Positions 7,999 through 15,929 of a DNA stretch of 64,000 nucleotides are shown piece by piece (positions within the stretch are counted from its first letter, which is position 1; each line of letters starts with the position of its first letter). The notes beneath the pieces were generated by a model, which made no database searches, was not told the DNA's origin, and worked only from the letters and a program-made list of their open reading frames with translations. Source of the DNA: Paenibacillus sp. FSL H7-0357 (GTDB lineage Bacteria > Bacillota > Bacilli > Paenibacillales > Paenibacillaceae); NCBI RefSeq assembly GCF_000758525.1, contig NZ_CP009241.1:1116001-1180000 (forward strand). The letters run 5' to 3'. Both the position numbers and the translations under genes were made by a program.

Positions 7999-8931
7999 AT
8001 GGAAAAAACATTGATCTTTGGACACAAAAATCCGGATACGGATACGATTTGTTCAGCAATTGCTTATGCGGCACTGAAAAAAGAACTGGGCTGGGATGCC
8101 GAGCCGGTTCGTCTGGGAGAAGTAAGCGGCGAGACGCAATTTGCGCTCGATCAATTTGGAGTGGCAGCTCCGCGTCTGGTAGAGAATGTGGCAGGCGAAG
8201 CTAAACAGGTTATTCTGGTTGACCATAATGAACGGCAGCAAAGCGCAAATGATATTGATCAGGTGCGGGTTGTTGAGGTTATCGACCATCACCGGATCGC
8301 CAACTTTGAAACGGCTCATCCGCTGTACTACCGTGCCGAGCCGGTTGGCTGCACAGCAACAATCCTGAACAAGCTGTACAAAGAAAACGGAGTAGCGATT
8401 CCGAAGGAAATCGCCGGTCTGATGTTGTCCGCCATTATTTCCGATTCTTTGCTGTTCAAATCGCCAACCTGCACCGGAGAAGATGTGGCAGCTGCGCGTG
8501 AGCTGGCTGAAATTGCCGGTGTGGATGCAGACAGCTATGGACTTTCCATGCTTAAAGCTGGAGCAGACCTCAGCGACAAGAGCATTGCACAGCTGATTTC
8601 CCTGGATGCCAAGGAATTCAAAATGGGTGAATACAAAGTGGAAATTGCCCAGGTAAATGCGGTGGATGTGAACGATGTGCTCTCCAAGCAGGTAGAGCTG
8701 GAAGCTGCGCTGAACACGATCATTGCTGACAAAGGACTTGATCTGTTCCTGTTCGTTGTTACAGATATCCTGAACAACGATTCCGTAGGTTTGGCTTTGG
8801 GCCGCGTTGCAGGTGCTGTAGAGCAGGCTTATAATGTAAAGCTGGATGATAACAAAGCTATTCTGAAGGGTGTAGTTTCCCGCAAATCGCAAATCGTGCC
8901 AGTGCTTACGGAAACGATTGCCAAGCTGTAA
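7999..8931 (+). CDS. ppaC: manganese-dependent inorganic pyrophosphatase
   Basis: Family II pyrophosphatase, 310 residues from the ATG at 7999 (TAAGGAG site 8 bp upstream; an in-frame TTG two codons earlier is less likely). DHH/DHHA2 architecture: [18 protein letters not shown] with the N-terminal His/Asp metal ligands, [12 protein letters not shown] (the DHH triad), [20 protein letters not shown], and the C-terminal substrate-binding SRKSQ near residue 295. It hydrolyses PPi to two phosphates, pulling biosynthetic reactions such as nucleotide-sugar formation. Monocistronic with its own terminator. Confidence 0.95.
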   Translation: MEKTLIFGHKNPDTDTICSAIAYAALKKELGWDAEPVRLGEVSGETQFALDQFGVAAPRLVENVAGEAKQVILVDHNERQQSANDIDQVRVVEVIDHHRIANFETAHPLYYRAEPVGCTATILNKLYKENGVAIPKEIAGLMLSAIISDSLLFKSPTCTGEDVAAARELAEIAGVDADSYGLSMLKAGADLSDKSIAQLISLDAKEFKMGEYKVEIAQVNAVDVNDVLSKQVELEAALNTIIADKGLDLFLFVVTDILNNDSVGLALGRVAGAVEQAYNVKLDDNKAILKGVVSRKSQIVPVLTETIAKL

Positions 8932-8984
8932 CAATTGCATGGAAGACTGGACGTTATCCTGTTCCTAATCATATGATTTCAGAG

Positions 8985-9030
8985 AAACCGGCTGTGCCAT
9001 CCTTAACAGGACGGGCCAGCCGGTTTTTTT
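8985..9030 (+). terminator. terminator after ppaC
   Basis: AAACCGGCTG (8985-8994) pairs with CAGCCGGTTT (9017-9026), leading into a run of T to 9030. Confidence 0.85.
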
Positions 9031-9153
9031 GGCAATGCACATCTGCCGCCGTTTGGATCTACCAAATGTTCGGCTATACTGTTTTCTAATATTATGCAAC
9101 TAATTGCCTTCTGAAGGGTATAAACAGCATAGTCACAGAGAGGGGGAGTAAGA

Positions 9154-9726
9154 ATGGGGAAGATGAAAAAGAAGGTTTTGGCAGCCGTTTGTATAACGAT
9201 GATTTCAGGCGGAACCATGCTTTATGCCGCGCCCGGCAAACCGGATATAGCGGTCTATTTGAACAATGTGCTGCAAAAACAAGCAGGATTATCAGTTGAT
9301 GGAGAGACCTATCTGCCGGCCCAGCAGCTGGTTGGGGGGCTGCAGGCGCTTATGTTCTGGGACGAATCCGCCAAGGCCGTCCGTGTCTATAAGCCGAATG
9401 TTAACATAGCGTTGCTTGATGATCAGGGGAAGATCTTTGGAAAGGTCAGAAGCGGTGTCAGCAATAAATTTTCGGTCTTGGTGCAGGTGGACAGCCTGAA
9501 GACGGATATATCGGATTTGAAAATAATCATCAGCGATCCGGAGGGCAAAACAGAAAATATTGATGCCGCGTCGGTCAAGGACAAGAAGGACAGCTTCTGG
9601 TTCAAATCCGCTGAGTTCTCCAGCACCTTTAGTGCAAAGGGAAACTATAAGATCCAGGTGTATCTGAAGGATACTACTTCCAAGGAATGGGCGGTTGTTT
9701 CTGAAATCCAAATCTCTACAATCTAA
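9154..9726 (+). CDS. secreted protein with partial stalk domain
   Basis: 190 residues: signal peptide (KKKVLAAVCITMISGGTMLYA), then PDIAVYLNNV, SVDGETYLPAQQL and AVRVYKP, the copper-amine-oxidase-like stalk fold, and a C-terminal beta domain (about 85-190) with alternating hydrophobic strands ending in VSEIQI. Related in architecture to the protein at 994-1698, with which it shares signal, stalk and unknown beta domain but little sequence. The ATG follows GAGAGGGGGA. The function is unknown; a cell-surface or extracytoplasmic role is likely. Confidence 0.75.
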   Translation: MGKMKKKVLAAVCITMISGGTMLYAAPGKPDIAVYLNNVLQKQAGLSVDGETYLPAQQLVGGLQALMFWDESAKAVRVYKPNVNIALLDDQGKIFGKVRSGVSNKFSVLVQVDSLKTDISDLKIIISDPEGKTENIDAASVKDKKDSFWFKSAEFSSTFSAKGNYKIQVYLKDTTSKEWAVVSEIQISTI

Positions 9727-9879
9727 ACGAAACGTACGGATATCAAGAAATTTCCGGTTCCGCGAACGGCCAAGCTCTCCCGAGATCGTATTGCGATGCC
9801 GGCAGGGCTTTCTCTTTGCCAAAATTGGGGATGGGCTCTATACTAAGCTTACATGAATGTGCCGAAAGGAGCGGGAATA

Positions 9880-10317
9880 ATGACAAAAACGCGAAACAGC
9901 GGAGCTCTTCAATATAAATCGTTTGGACTGGTATTGCAGGCGCTTGTGATCCTGGCGAAAAAGGGCGACACCTGTTCAAGCTGCGAGATCGCCGAGCTTC
10001 TCTCGTCGGAGGCAACGCTGTTGAGACGCACGATGGCGAAGCTGACCAGAGAGCATATCCTGGTGACCCGGGAAGGCAGGGATGGCGGATATTTGCTGAA
10101 CCGTGCCCCGGAGGAGCTGACGCTCGCGGAAATATACCTGGCGCTGGAAGTGGGGGAATCCCGCAATAAAGCGGTAAAAGATACGATGTGCATCAATGCT
10201 TTTGGAGAGCAGATGAAGGCGGCCTGCGGAGATGTTTTGGAGGAAATGGATCGCAGTGTGCTTGGCGTGCTGGAGCAGTACACGCTTGCCGATATGGTGC
10301 GCAAAGCAGGTTGTTGA
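9880..10317 (+). CDS. Rrf2-family transcriptional regulator
   Basis: 145 residues from the ATG at 9880, chosen because AAAGGAGCGGG precedes it. Winged helix-turn-helix of the Rrf2 type: YKSFGLVLQALVILA, CEIAELLSSEATLLRRTMAKL (recognition helix), then the beta wing GREGGYLL-like stretch (VTREGRDGGYLL), and a C-terminal dimer helix. The Fe-S Cys triad of IscR/NsrR is not clearly conserved; Cys pairs occur at TCSSC and in the MC..AAC region, so thiol redox sensing is possible. The nitroreductase gene follows after 154 bp holding two operator-like palindromes, the natural target. Confidence 0.85.
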   Translation: MTKTRNSGALQYKSFGLVLQALVILAKKGDTCSSCEIAELLSSEATLLRRTMAKLTREHILVTREGRDGGYLLNRAPEELTLAEIYLALEVGESRNKAVKDTMCINAFGEQMKAACGDVLEEMDRSVLGVLEQYTLADMVRKAGC

Positions 10318-10343
10318 CAGGATTCATTTATTTGAATTATACT
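10314..10343 (+). promoter_or_regulatory. promoter of the nitroreductase gene (candidate)
   Basis: A perfect TTGACA (10314-10319) overlaps the stop codon of the Rrf2 gene, followed by an 18-bp spacer and TATACT (10338-10343, 5 of 6). The first palindrome begins inside the -10, so a bound repressor would block polymerase. Confidence 0.6.
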
Positions 10344-10362
10344 GTGCATATTAAAATACAGT
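10341..10362. promoter_or_regulatory. operator-like palindrome 1
   Basis: ACTGT-N12-ACAGT, perfect 5-bp arms, 22 bp overall, overlapping the -10 box. The interior is AT-rich (..ATATTAAAAT..). It matches palindrome 2, 74 bp downstream, at ACTGTG....TTAA.AA.ACAG. Confidence 0.55.
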
Positions 10363-10414
10363 TAAACGCATCATGATGAGTTGCCGCAGGGAGAGTATAT
10401 TTTTTTTGCTTTTA

Positions 10415-10436
10415 ACTGTGTGTTAATAAACACAGA
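10415..10436. promoter_or_regulatory. operator-like palindrome 2
   Basis: CTGTGT at 10416-10421 pairs with ACACAG at 10430-10435 around an AT-rich centre. Same layout as palindrome 1. It lies 36 bp before the nitroreductase start and just upstream of a TATAAA box (10438-10443). Confidence 0.55.
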
Positions 10437-10471
10437 ATATAAACCGGATTAGGAAGAGGAGGAGTAGTGTG

Positions 10472-11119
10472 ATGTCAACGGAATTGAAAACGGAAGTGGA
10501 ATTTAACAAGGTGATCCGCGAACGGCATTCGGTGCGCAAATATGATCCATCCTGGAAGATTTCCGAGGAGGAGATCAAGGAGATTCTAGGAGAGGCGGTT
10601 CTGGCACCGTCCTCCTCCAATCTGCAGCCATGGCGGTTCATCGTCATTACGGATCAGGAGCTGAAGGCACAGCTGTTGCCTATCGCCAACAACCAGCAGC
10701 AGACGGTAGAAGCTTCTGCCGTTATCGCCGTGCTTGGCGATTCCGAGGCATACCGCAATGCAGAAGCTATTTACGAGTACGCAGAGGCTGCCGGATATGT
10801 GACTCCGGAAGTGGGAGCTGCCATGGCGAAGAGAAGCCGGGATGGATATTCCAGCATGCCGGTTGAGGTGCTGAATAACATCGCGCGTGTTGACGGCGGC
10901 CTGGTATCCATGCAGCTTATGCTTGCAGCCAAAGCGAAAGGTTATGACACTGTGCCTATGGGCGGCTTCAACCCTGATGGCTTCAGAGAGCTGTTCCAGA
11001 TCCCTGAGCGTTATATAACAGTGATGCTGATTGCTCTGGGCAAGGCAGCGGTGGAAGGACGGCCAACCGTCAGATTGCCGCTGGAGCAGGTTACCCATTG
11101 GAACGGATTTCAGGGTTAA
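10472..11119 (+). CDS. nitroreductase-family NAD(P)H:FMN oxidoreductase
   Basis: 215 residues from the ATG at 10472 behind AGGAGGAG. Nitroreductase fold with FMN contacts: RERHSVRKYDP at the N-terminus (Arg/Ser phosphate binding), APSSSNLQPWRFIVI near residue 50, the central VDGGLVSMQLMLAAKAKG helix, and GFNPDGF...YITVMLIALGKA with a late Arg. These homodimeric flavoenzymes reduce nitro compounds and quinones with NAD(P)H. Placement behind an Rrf2 regulator and twin palindromes suggests induction by electrophile or redox stress. The substrate is not predictable. Confidence 0.88.
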   Translation: MSTELKTEVEFNKVIRERHSVRKYDPSWKISEEEIKEILGEAVLAPSSSNLQPWRFIVITDQELKAQLLPIANNQQQTVEASAVIAVLGDSEAYRNAEAIYEYAEAAGYVTPEVGAAMAKRSRDGYSSMPVEVLNNIARVDGGLVSMQLMLAAKAKGYDTVPMGGFNPDGFRELFQIPERYITVMLIALGKAAVEGRPTVRLPLEQVTHWNGFQG

Positions 11120-11148
11120 ATAGCTTCACCTGTCAAGGGAAGCATGGG

Positions 11149-11177
11149 CTGGTCAGCGTAAGCTGGCCGGTTTTTTT
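11149..11177 (+). terminator. terminator after the nitroreductase gene
   Basis: CTGGTCAGC (11149-11157), GTAA loop, GCTGGCCGG (11162-11170, two G-T pairs), then seven T. Confidence 0.85.
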
Positions 11178-11286
11178 GTTTTGCGGTGCTTTCTGCTAAA
11201 ATATTGTTAGCAGATGCTTTCGAAGTCGGTTTTGTTCGAAGCAGATCTTTGAAGGAATGCTCACAAAACTTTCAGGAGGGGATCAT

Positions 11287-11988
11287 ATGATTCAAGTCTA
11301 TCCGGCACAATCCGCCCACCGTTTTGATCATGGCTGGCTGCAAGGCAGCCACAGCTTCTCGTTCGGTGATTTCTATGATCCTAATAATACCTCGTTTGGT
11401 CCGATGCGCGTCTGCAACGATGATACCATCGCACCGGGCAGGGGCTTCGGCGCCCATCCGCACAGCGACATGGAGATCGTCTCCATCGTGCTGTCCGGCA
11501 GGCTGCGCCATGAAGATAATTTGGGCAATGTAGCAGAAACAACCTTCGGCGGCATTCAGCGCATGTCTGCTGGAACCGGCGCTATTCATACGGAGCATAA
11601 TCCTTCGGACAGCGAGCCGGTACGGCTGCTGCAGCTGTGGTTCATGCCGCGTACCCGCGGAACGGCACCTTCTTACAGCACCGGCCGATTTGATCCGGCG
11701 AAGCTTGAAGGAAAACTGCTGCGAGTGGTGGCTGCAGAGCCTTCGGAAGAGGTCGTGGGTATTGCCCAGGATATGACAATTTATCTCGGCCGGGCGGAGG
11801 ACGGCCAGGTATTATCTTTTCAACAGGAGCAGGGACGGCGCATTTTTATATATCTAATTGAAGGAAGGCTGAAGCTGCAGGGGGATGTCGAGCTGCTGCC
11901 GGGGGATTCGGCACGGATTGAAGAGGTCAGTGCCTTAAGTCTTGCCGCTGCAGAGAATACCCTGGTTATGGTGATTGATTTACCGTAG
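11287..11988 (+). CDS. pirin-family protein (YhhW/quercetinase-like)
   Basis: 233-residue bicupin of the pirin family, starting at the ATG at 11287 behind CAGGAGGGG. The N-terminal cupin holds the metal ligands: GFGAHPHSDMEIVSIVLSG (two His) and GTGAIHTEHN (His and Glu), with the preceding WLQGSHSFSF pirin signature. Bacterial members such as YhhW bind Fe and can have quercetin 2,3-dioxygenase activity in vitro; the physiological role is often unknown. The C-terminal cupin lacks ligands, as usual. A small gene follows 36 bp later and is probably co-transcribed. Confidence 0.88.
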   Translation: MIQVYPAQSAHRFDHGWLQGSHSFSFGDFYDPNNTSFGPMRVCNDDTIAPGRGFGAHPHSDMEIVSIVLSGRLRHEDNLGNVAETTFGGIQRMSAGTGAIHTEHNPSDSEPVRLLQLWFMPRTRGTAPSYSTGRFDPAKLEGKLLRVVAAEPSEEVVGIAQDMTIYLGRAEDGQVLSFQQEQGRRIFIYLIEGRLKLQGDVELLPGDSARIEEVSALSLAAAENTLVMVIDLP

Positions 11989-12024
11989 CTGCTTACGAAG
12001 TACAGTTACAAGGAGGGACATATA

Positions 12025-12354
12025 ATGGCGCAGCAGGAGAGAGTGCTGGTTAAGCATTCGGTAACAGGACGTTTGCTGGTCAGCAGCACGGACGGCCCGG
12101 CCTATACGTTTGATCCGCAAGGCGAATTGACGGTAATTACGATCTGCGGGGTAGCTTCCGATAAAGGGGCAGCAGTGGTGGAGCTGAAGTCCGAGCTCAA
12201 TGTGTTCCGCTTCGAGGAGCCTGCGGAGGGGCCGGTTATCAAGCATTGGTATTATGTAGGCGACAACGCGGTAGATTACGACGCCTCTTCAGGATGTCTA
12301 ACGATAGCGGTCCAGTCCGAGATTGAGTACCGGCCCGACCAATATTGGGAATAG
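12025..12354 (+). CDS. hypothetical protein downstream of pirin
   Basis: 109 residues beginning MAQQERVLVKHSVTGRLLV behind AAGGAGGG. It alternates short hydrophobic beta strands and loops and has a single Cys pair position (ICGV..SGCLT); there is no signal peptide or membrane segment. I do not recognise a family. The close spacing behind pirin suggests an operon, and the beta-rich profile could fit a cupin-like or other small barrel, which remains a guess. Confidence 0.7.
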   Translation: MAQQERVLVKHSVTGRLLVSSTDGPAYTFDPQGELTVITICGVASDKGAAVVELKSELNVFRFEEPAEGPVIKHWYYVGDNAVDYDASSGCLTIAVQSEIEYRPDQYWE

Positions 12355-12459
12355 CGGAGTCAATCTGATATTTCTTTGACTAATATCACATCACAGGTGA
12401 AGTTAGTGTCTGGTAAAGTCGTTTTTTTCAAAAAATCCACGGAGAGAGGACAAATGATA

Positions 12460-12488
12460 TTGACAATCCGCTCCTGGTGTACTAGCTT
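12460..12488 (+). promoter_or_regulatory. possible promoter of the leucine dehydrogenase gene
   Basis: A perfect TTGACA (12460-12465) with a weak -10 (TAGCTT at 12483-12488, 17-bp spacer). It sits about 45 bp before the start codon. Confidence 0.35.
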
Positions 12489-12530
12489 TGTTATGAAACG
12501 TAACACGACCAAAGAGATGAGATAGGAGAA

Positions 12531-13634
12531 ATGAACAAAATGGAATTGTTTGCAGCAATGCAGCGGGACGATTACGAAGAGCTATTGTTTTGTCAGGATA
12601 AGGCATCAGGGTTAAAGGCGATCATTGCGATTCATGACACAACACTGGGGCCTGCACTGGGCGGAACAAGAATGTGGACTTATGCTTCCGAGGAAGCGGC
12701 GATTGTCGATGCGCTGCGGCTGGCCAAAGGTATGACGTACAAGAATGCTGTGGCGGGGCTAAATCTCGGCGGCGGGAAGACGGTGATTATCGGCGACCCT
12801 AAAAAAGACAAAAACGAGGCGATGTTCCGGGCCTTCGGCAGATACATACAAGGTTTGAACGGCCGTTATATCACAGCGGAGGATGTAGGCACCACGGAAG
12901 AGGATATGGATATTATTCATCAGGAGACGGATTATGTTACCGGGATTTCGGCCACTTACGGTTCTTCCGGCAATCCTTCACCGGCTACAGCTTTCGGGGT
13001 GTATCAAGGGATGAAGGCCGCAGCCAAGGCGGCTTTTGGCAGTGATTCGCTGGCTGGTAAGACAGTGGCAGTACAAGGTGTAGGCAACGTGTCCTTTACA
13101 CTGTGCAAATATCTTCACGAAGAAGGAGCACAGCTTATTGTAACGGATATTAACAAGGAAGCTGTGGCCCGGGCAGTAGAGGCCTATGGGGCCAAAGCAG
13201 TTGATCCTGCGGACATCCTCTCAGTAGCTTGCGATATTTATGCCCCTTGCGCACTCGGTGCAACCATTAATGATGAGTCGCTGCCGCTGCTTAAGGCGAA
13301 GGTTGTCGCAGGTGCGGCCAACAATCAGCTGAAGGAGCCGCGTCATGGTGATGCCCTGCACGCTAAGGGCATTGTTTACGCGCCAGACTATGTCATTAAC
13401 GCCGGTGGCGTAATCAACGTTGCCGACGAATTGAACGGCTATAACAAGGAACGAGCCTTTAAGAAAATTGCCAAGATCTATGGCAGCATTACCCGTGTGC
13501 TGGAGATTTCACAGGCCAATGGAATACCGGCTTATGCCGCTGCAGACCGCCTGGCAGAAGAGCGGATTGCCCTGCTGCGCACAAGCCGCAGCACGTTCCT
13601 GCGGAATGAGCATCACGCCATCAGCAGAAGATAA
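12531..13634 (+). CDS. leucine (branched-chain amino acid) dehydrogenase
   Basis: NAD-dependent oxidative deaminase of Leu/Val/Ile, 367 residues, as in Bacillus and Geobacillus leucine dehydrogenases. Substrate domain: [38 protein letters not shown] with the substrate Lys and the catalytic Lys of the MTYKNAVAG stretch. NAD domain: [11 protein letters not shown] (GxGxxx Rossmann turn), IVTDIN, and [11 protein letters not shown], then AGAANNQL and [13 protein letters not shown] closing the active site. It supplies branched-chain 2-oxoacids for iso/anteiso fatty acids or spore germination metabolism. ATG behind ATAGGAG. Its downstream terminator is interrupted by an IS element. Confidence 0.93.
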   Translation: MNKMELFAAMQRDDYEELLFCQDKASGLKAIIAIHDTTLGPALGGTRMWTYASEEAAIVDALRLAKGMTYKNAVAGLNLGGGKTVIIGDPKKDKNEAMFRAFGRYIQGLNGRYITAEDVGTTEEDMDIIHQETDYVTGISATYGSSGNPSPATAFGVYQGMKAAAKAAFGSDSLAGKTVAVQGVGNVSFTLCKYLHEEGAQLIVTDINKEAVARAVEAYGAKAVDPADILSVACDIYAPCALGATINDESLPLLKAKVVAGAANNQLKEPRHGDALHAKGIVYAPDYVINAGGVINVADELNGYNKERAFKKIAKIYGSITRVLEISQANGIPAYAAADRLAEERIALLRTSRSTFLRNEHHAISRR

Positions 13635-13767
13635 CGTTTCTTCTATATAAATAAGCAAAAGCCCATTTCCGGTTAAGCGGAGTGGTATTATCCCCTTCAA
13701 GTAGACACTCGTAAAAAACCTCCTGTGTTAACATGAGGAAATGAGTGAACTTGGAGGGGGTTTTTGT

Positions 13768-14109
13768 ATGGCGAAAAAGGGACAAGTATTTCAATCGTAC
13801 TCAGAGGAATTCAAGGTAGAGGCTATTCAAACCTATCTTAAAGGAGTAGAGAGCTACAAGGTAGTCGCAGAAAGGTTGGGGATTGCGAGTTGTACCCAGC
13901 TTAAAGTATGGGTAAAGAAATATCGGATTGGAGAGCCATTTGATACACGTAAGGGTACAACAAACCCTTTGAAAGGACGTCCTCGTACTACATTTGCCAG
14001 TATCGAAGAAGAACGAGATTACTTGAAGGCACAGGTGGATTACTTAAAAAAGCGGTATCCAAATCTGTTAACGGAGCGAAGTTCGGGCTACAAGACAAAT
14101 ACGCCGTAA
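13768..14109 (+). CDS. IS3-family transposase OrfA (helix-turn-helix)
   Basis: 113 residues from the ATG at 13768, behind GGAGGGGG. The N-terminal helix-turn-helix (YSEEFKVEAIQTYLKG, YKVVAERLGIAS, QLKVWVKKYR) binds the terminal repeats; a coiled-coil leucine-zipper-like stretch (SIEEERDYLKAQVDYLKK) follows and is cut by the frameshift signal. Produced alone it acts as a regulator; fused by -1 frameshifting to OrfB it makes the active transposase. Confidence 0.9.
   Translation: MAKKGQVFQSYSEEFKVEAIQTYLKGVESYKVVAERLGIASCTQLKVWVKKYRIGEPFDTRKGTTNPLKGRPRTTFASIEEERDYLKAQVDYLKKRYPNLLTERSSGYKTNTP
14046..14052 (+). other. -1 ribosomal frameshift site A AAA AAG
   Basis: The heptamer A AAA AAG is in register with orfA codons (TTA AAA AAG) and lies where the orfB frame is already open. 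This is the classical slippery sequence of IS3-family elements. Confidence 0.85.
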
Positions 14110-14945
14110 TCGAAGAGCTACGTGACCAGCATGGCGTTACCCGCCTATTAGCTATTGCAGGTGTATCTCGAGCAAACTACTACAAGTGGCGAGGTACACA
14201 GGCTCAGCGGATTGAAGCCCATGCGCAGGAGCACGCAATTAAAGAGCATATGGTGGCCGTTCACTTAGCCCATCCCTATTTTGGATATCCTCGAATGCGA
14301 ACAGCCCTGTGGGAGGCCGGCTACCTCGTCAACCACAAGAAGGTGTGGCGGCTCATGAAAGAACTGTCGATCCAGTCGGTCATTCGAAAGAAAAGGAATC
14401 GCTCGAGCTATGCTCCTTCCGTGGTCTATCCTAACCGATTAAAGCGCCAGTTTCATGCGACAGCTCCTCAACAGAAGCTGGTAACCGACATTACGTATAT
14501 CTCAGACGGCACGCGCTTTTATTATCTGTCCGCCATTCAGGACCTGTTTAACAATGAAATTGTGGCCTGGCAGATCTCAGAGCGAAACGACGTAAAACTC
14601 GTCCTGGATACAGTTGAACAGTGGACACGAAAAAGAGACGTGTCTGAAGCCGTACTCCATTCGGACCAAGGCTTCCAATACACGTCTCAGGCGTACAACA
14701 CACGATTAGAGGCATTCAGCGTCAAGGGCAGCCACTCTCGCAAAGCAACCTGCCTAGATAACGCCTGCATCGAATCCTTCTTTTCGCATCTGAAGACAGA
14801 AAAGTTGTACCTTCACCAGTTTAAGTCAGAAGCAGAGATTCATCAAGCCGTCGAGGAGTATATCTACTTTTATAATTACCAACGTTTCCAGGCGAAACTC
14901 AAACAGCGCGCGCCGATCGAGTATCGGCACGCGCTGGCTGCTTAG
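14049..14945 (+). CDS. IS3-family transposase OrfB (DDE integrase domain)
   Basis: Catalytic half, in the -1 frame relative to orfA and probably made only as the OrfAB fusion; an internal ATG exists at 14250. The order is an HTH_21-type region (AIKEHMVAVHLAHPYFGYPRM, with RLMKELSIQ), then an rve/DDE core with the first Asp in VTDITYIS, the second in LHSDQGFQYTS and the Glu in LDNACIESFFSHLKTE. The C-terminus YYNYQRFQAKL-like segment (YNYQRFQAKL) is typical. No stop or deletion is seen, so the transposase is likely functional. Confidence 0.9.
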   Translation, partial: KAVSKSVNGAKFGLQDKYAVIEELRDQHGVTRLLAIAGVSRANYYKWRGTQAQRIEAHAQEHAIKEHMVAVHLAHPYFGYPRMRTALWEAGYLVNHKKVWRLMKELSIQSVIRKKRNRSSYAPSVVYPNRLKRQFHATAPQQKLVTDITYISDGTRFYYLSAIQDLFNNEIVAWQISERNDVKLVLDTVEQWTRKRDVSEAVLHSDQGFQYTSQAYNTRLEAFSVKGSHSRKATCLDNACIESFFSHLKTEKLYLHQFKSEAEIHQAVEEYIYFYNYQRFQAKLKQRAPIEYRHALAA

Positions 14946-15024
14946 CTTTTTTTCATCTGTCTTCTTGACAGGGGTATGACCAGAGATGGGCTTTTGGCTT
15001 TCAGAGCAGATGAAACTTCAAAGG

Positions 15025-15759
15025 CTACTGTACCTTCTGCGGTTCCGGATAAGTGACGCCGAGCGTATCTACGGTAACCTTTTTCATCACCGGAGGTGCT
15101 TCCGGGCGGTCCGAATCGTCACGCGGCAGGTTGACGATGGATTCCACTACCTCAAGACCCTCTGTAACTTTGCCGAAAGCTGCATAGCTTCCGTCCAGGC
15201 TCGGATAAGCGGCTGCCATAATAAAAAATTGCGATCCGGCAGAGTTGACATCCTGGCTTCTGGCCATCGAAAGAACACCCTCTGTATGCAGCAGGTTGTT
15301 GGTGAACCCGTTGCCGGAGAATTCGCCGGAAATGCTGTAATCCGGTCCGCCCATACCTGTACCGTCAGGATCGCCGCCCTGAATCATGAAGCCGGGAATC
15401 ACCCGATGGAATATGGTTCCGTCGTAAAATCCCTTTTTAATGAGGGAGATGAAATTATTGACGGTATTTGGAGCGACTTCCGGATAGAGCTCTGCTTTGA
15501 TAATGCCGCCGTTATCCATCTCTATAGTTACGACCGGGTGGCTGGCTGTTGCAGAAGGGACGCCTTCGGTAGCCGCAGCAGCATCTTCTTTTTGCGGAGC
15601 GGGGCTGGCTTCACTGTTTGCAGTATTGCCTGACGTTTTGTTGTTGCCGGAATTCACCGCTTCATTGCCGTTAGCCGGTTTGTTGCCGCATCCGGCTACA
15701 ATGATCAGCAGCAGTGTCATCATCAGAAGGATGACGGGTTTTTTTCTTGTTAGCTTCAC
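15025..15759 (-). CDS. cyclophilin-type peptidyl-prolyl isomerase lipoprotein
   Basis: 244 residues from a GTG at 15759, supported by AAGGAGAG nine bases upstream and by the compact signal it yields (KLTRKK then a hydrophobic core and lipobox IVAGC). After lipidation at Cys it would sit on the outer membrane face, tethered by a Ser/Asn/Ala linker (about 25-75). The cyclophilin domain has FHRVIPGFMIQGGDPDGTG (catalytic Arg and Gln), SMARSQDVNSAGSQFFI and SLDGSYAAFGKV. It probably assists folding of secreted proteins, relevant here to the exported hydrolases. Longer in-frame starts exist but would bury the signal peptide. Confidence 0.88.
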   Translation of the reverse strand: MKLTRKKPVILLMMTLLLIIVAGCGNKPANGNEAVNSGNNKTSGNTANSEASPAPQKEDAAAATEGVPSATASHPVVTIEMDNGGIIKAELYPEVAPNTVNNFISLIKKGFYDGTIFHRVIPGFMIQGGDPDGTGMGGPDYSISGEFSGNGFTNNLLHTEGVLSMARSQDVNSAGSQFFIMAAAYPSLDGSYAAFGKVTEGLEVVESIVNLPRDDSDRPEAPPVMKKVTVDTLGVTYPEPQKVQ

Positions 15760-15929
15760 GTTCGTAATCTCTCCTTTTTCCTTGTTCATCTCATGTTCTT
15801 CCACATTATCATACCTTCTTTGTCCCACTTCTTGCAAAGTGAGGTGTGAGGGCCGGGATTGGCACAAGTTCAAAAGAGGGGTAGAATAGGTAGATGCTTC
15901 CAAGGTATAACAGAAGGGATGTGTGCTTC

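Larger units (their letters stand above)
13692..14974 (+). mobile_element. IS3-family insertion sequence
   Basis: About 1283 bp. The left end CCCCTTCAAGTAGACACTCG matches the reverse complement of the right end, CCCCTGTCAAGAAGACAGATG, with a gap and several changes; both continue into an A run. A 3-bp repeat, TAT, flanks the element (13689-13691, 14975-14977) as a probable target duplication. It carries overlapping orfA and orfB with a canonical slippery site. Both frames look intact, so it may be active. The exact ends are inferred, since many IS3 members start with TG. Confidence 0.85.
13657..14995. terminator. terminator hairpin split by an insertion sequence
   Basis: AAAAGCCCAT plus TTCCGGT (13657-13672) is complementary, with two or three mismatches, to ACCAGAGATGGGCTTTT (14979-14995). 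The arms flank the IS element and would form a bidirectional terminator between the leucine dehydrogenase gene and the convergent cyclophilin gene if the 1.3 kb insertion were removed. Confidence 0.6.
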
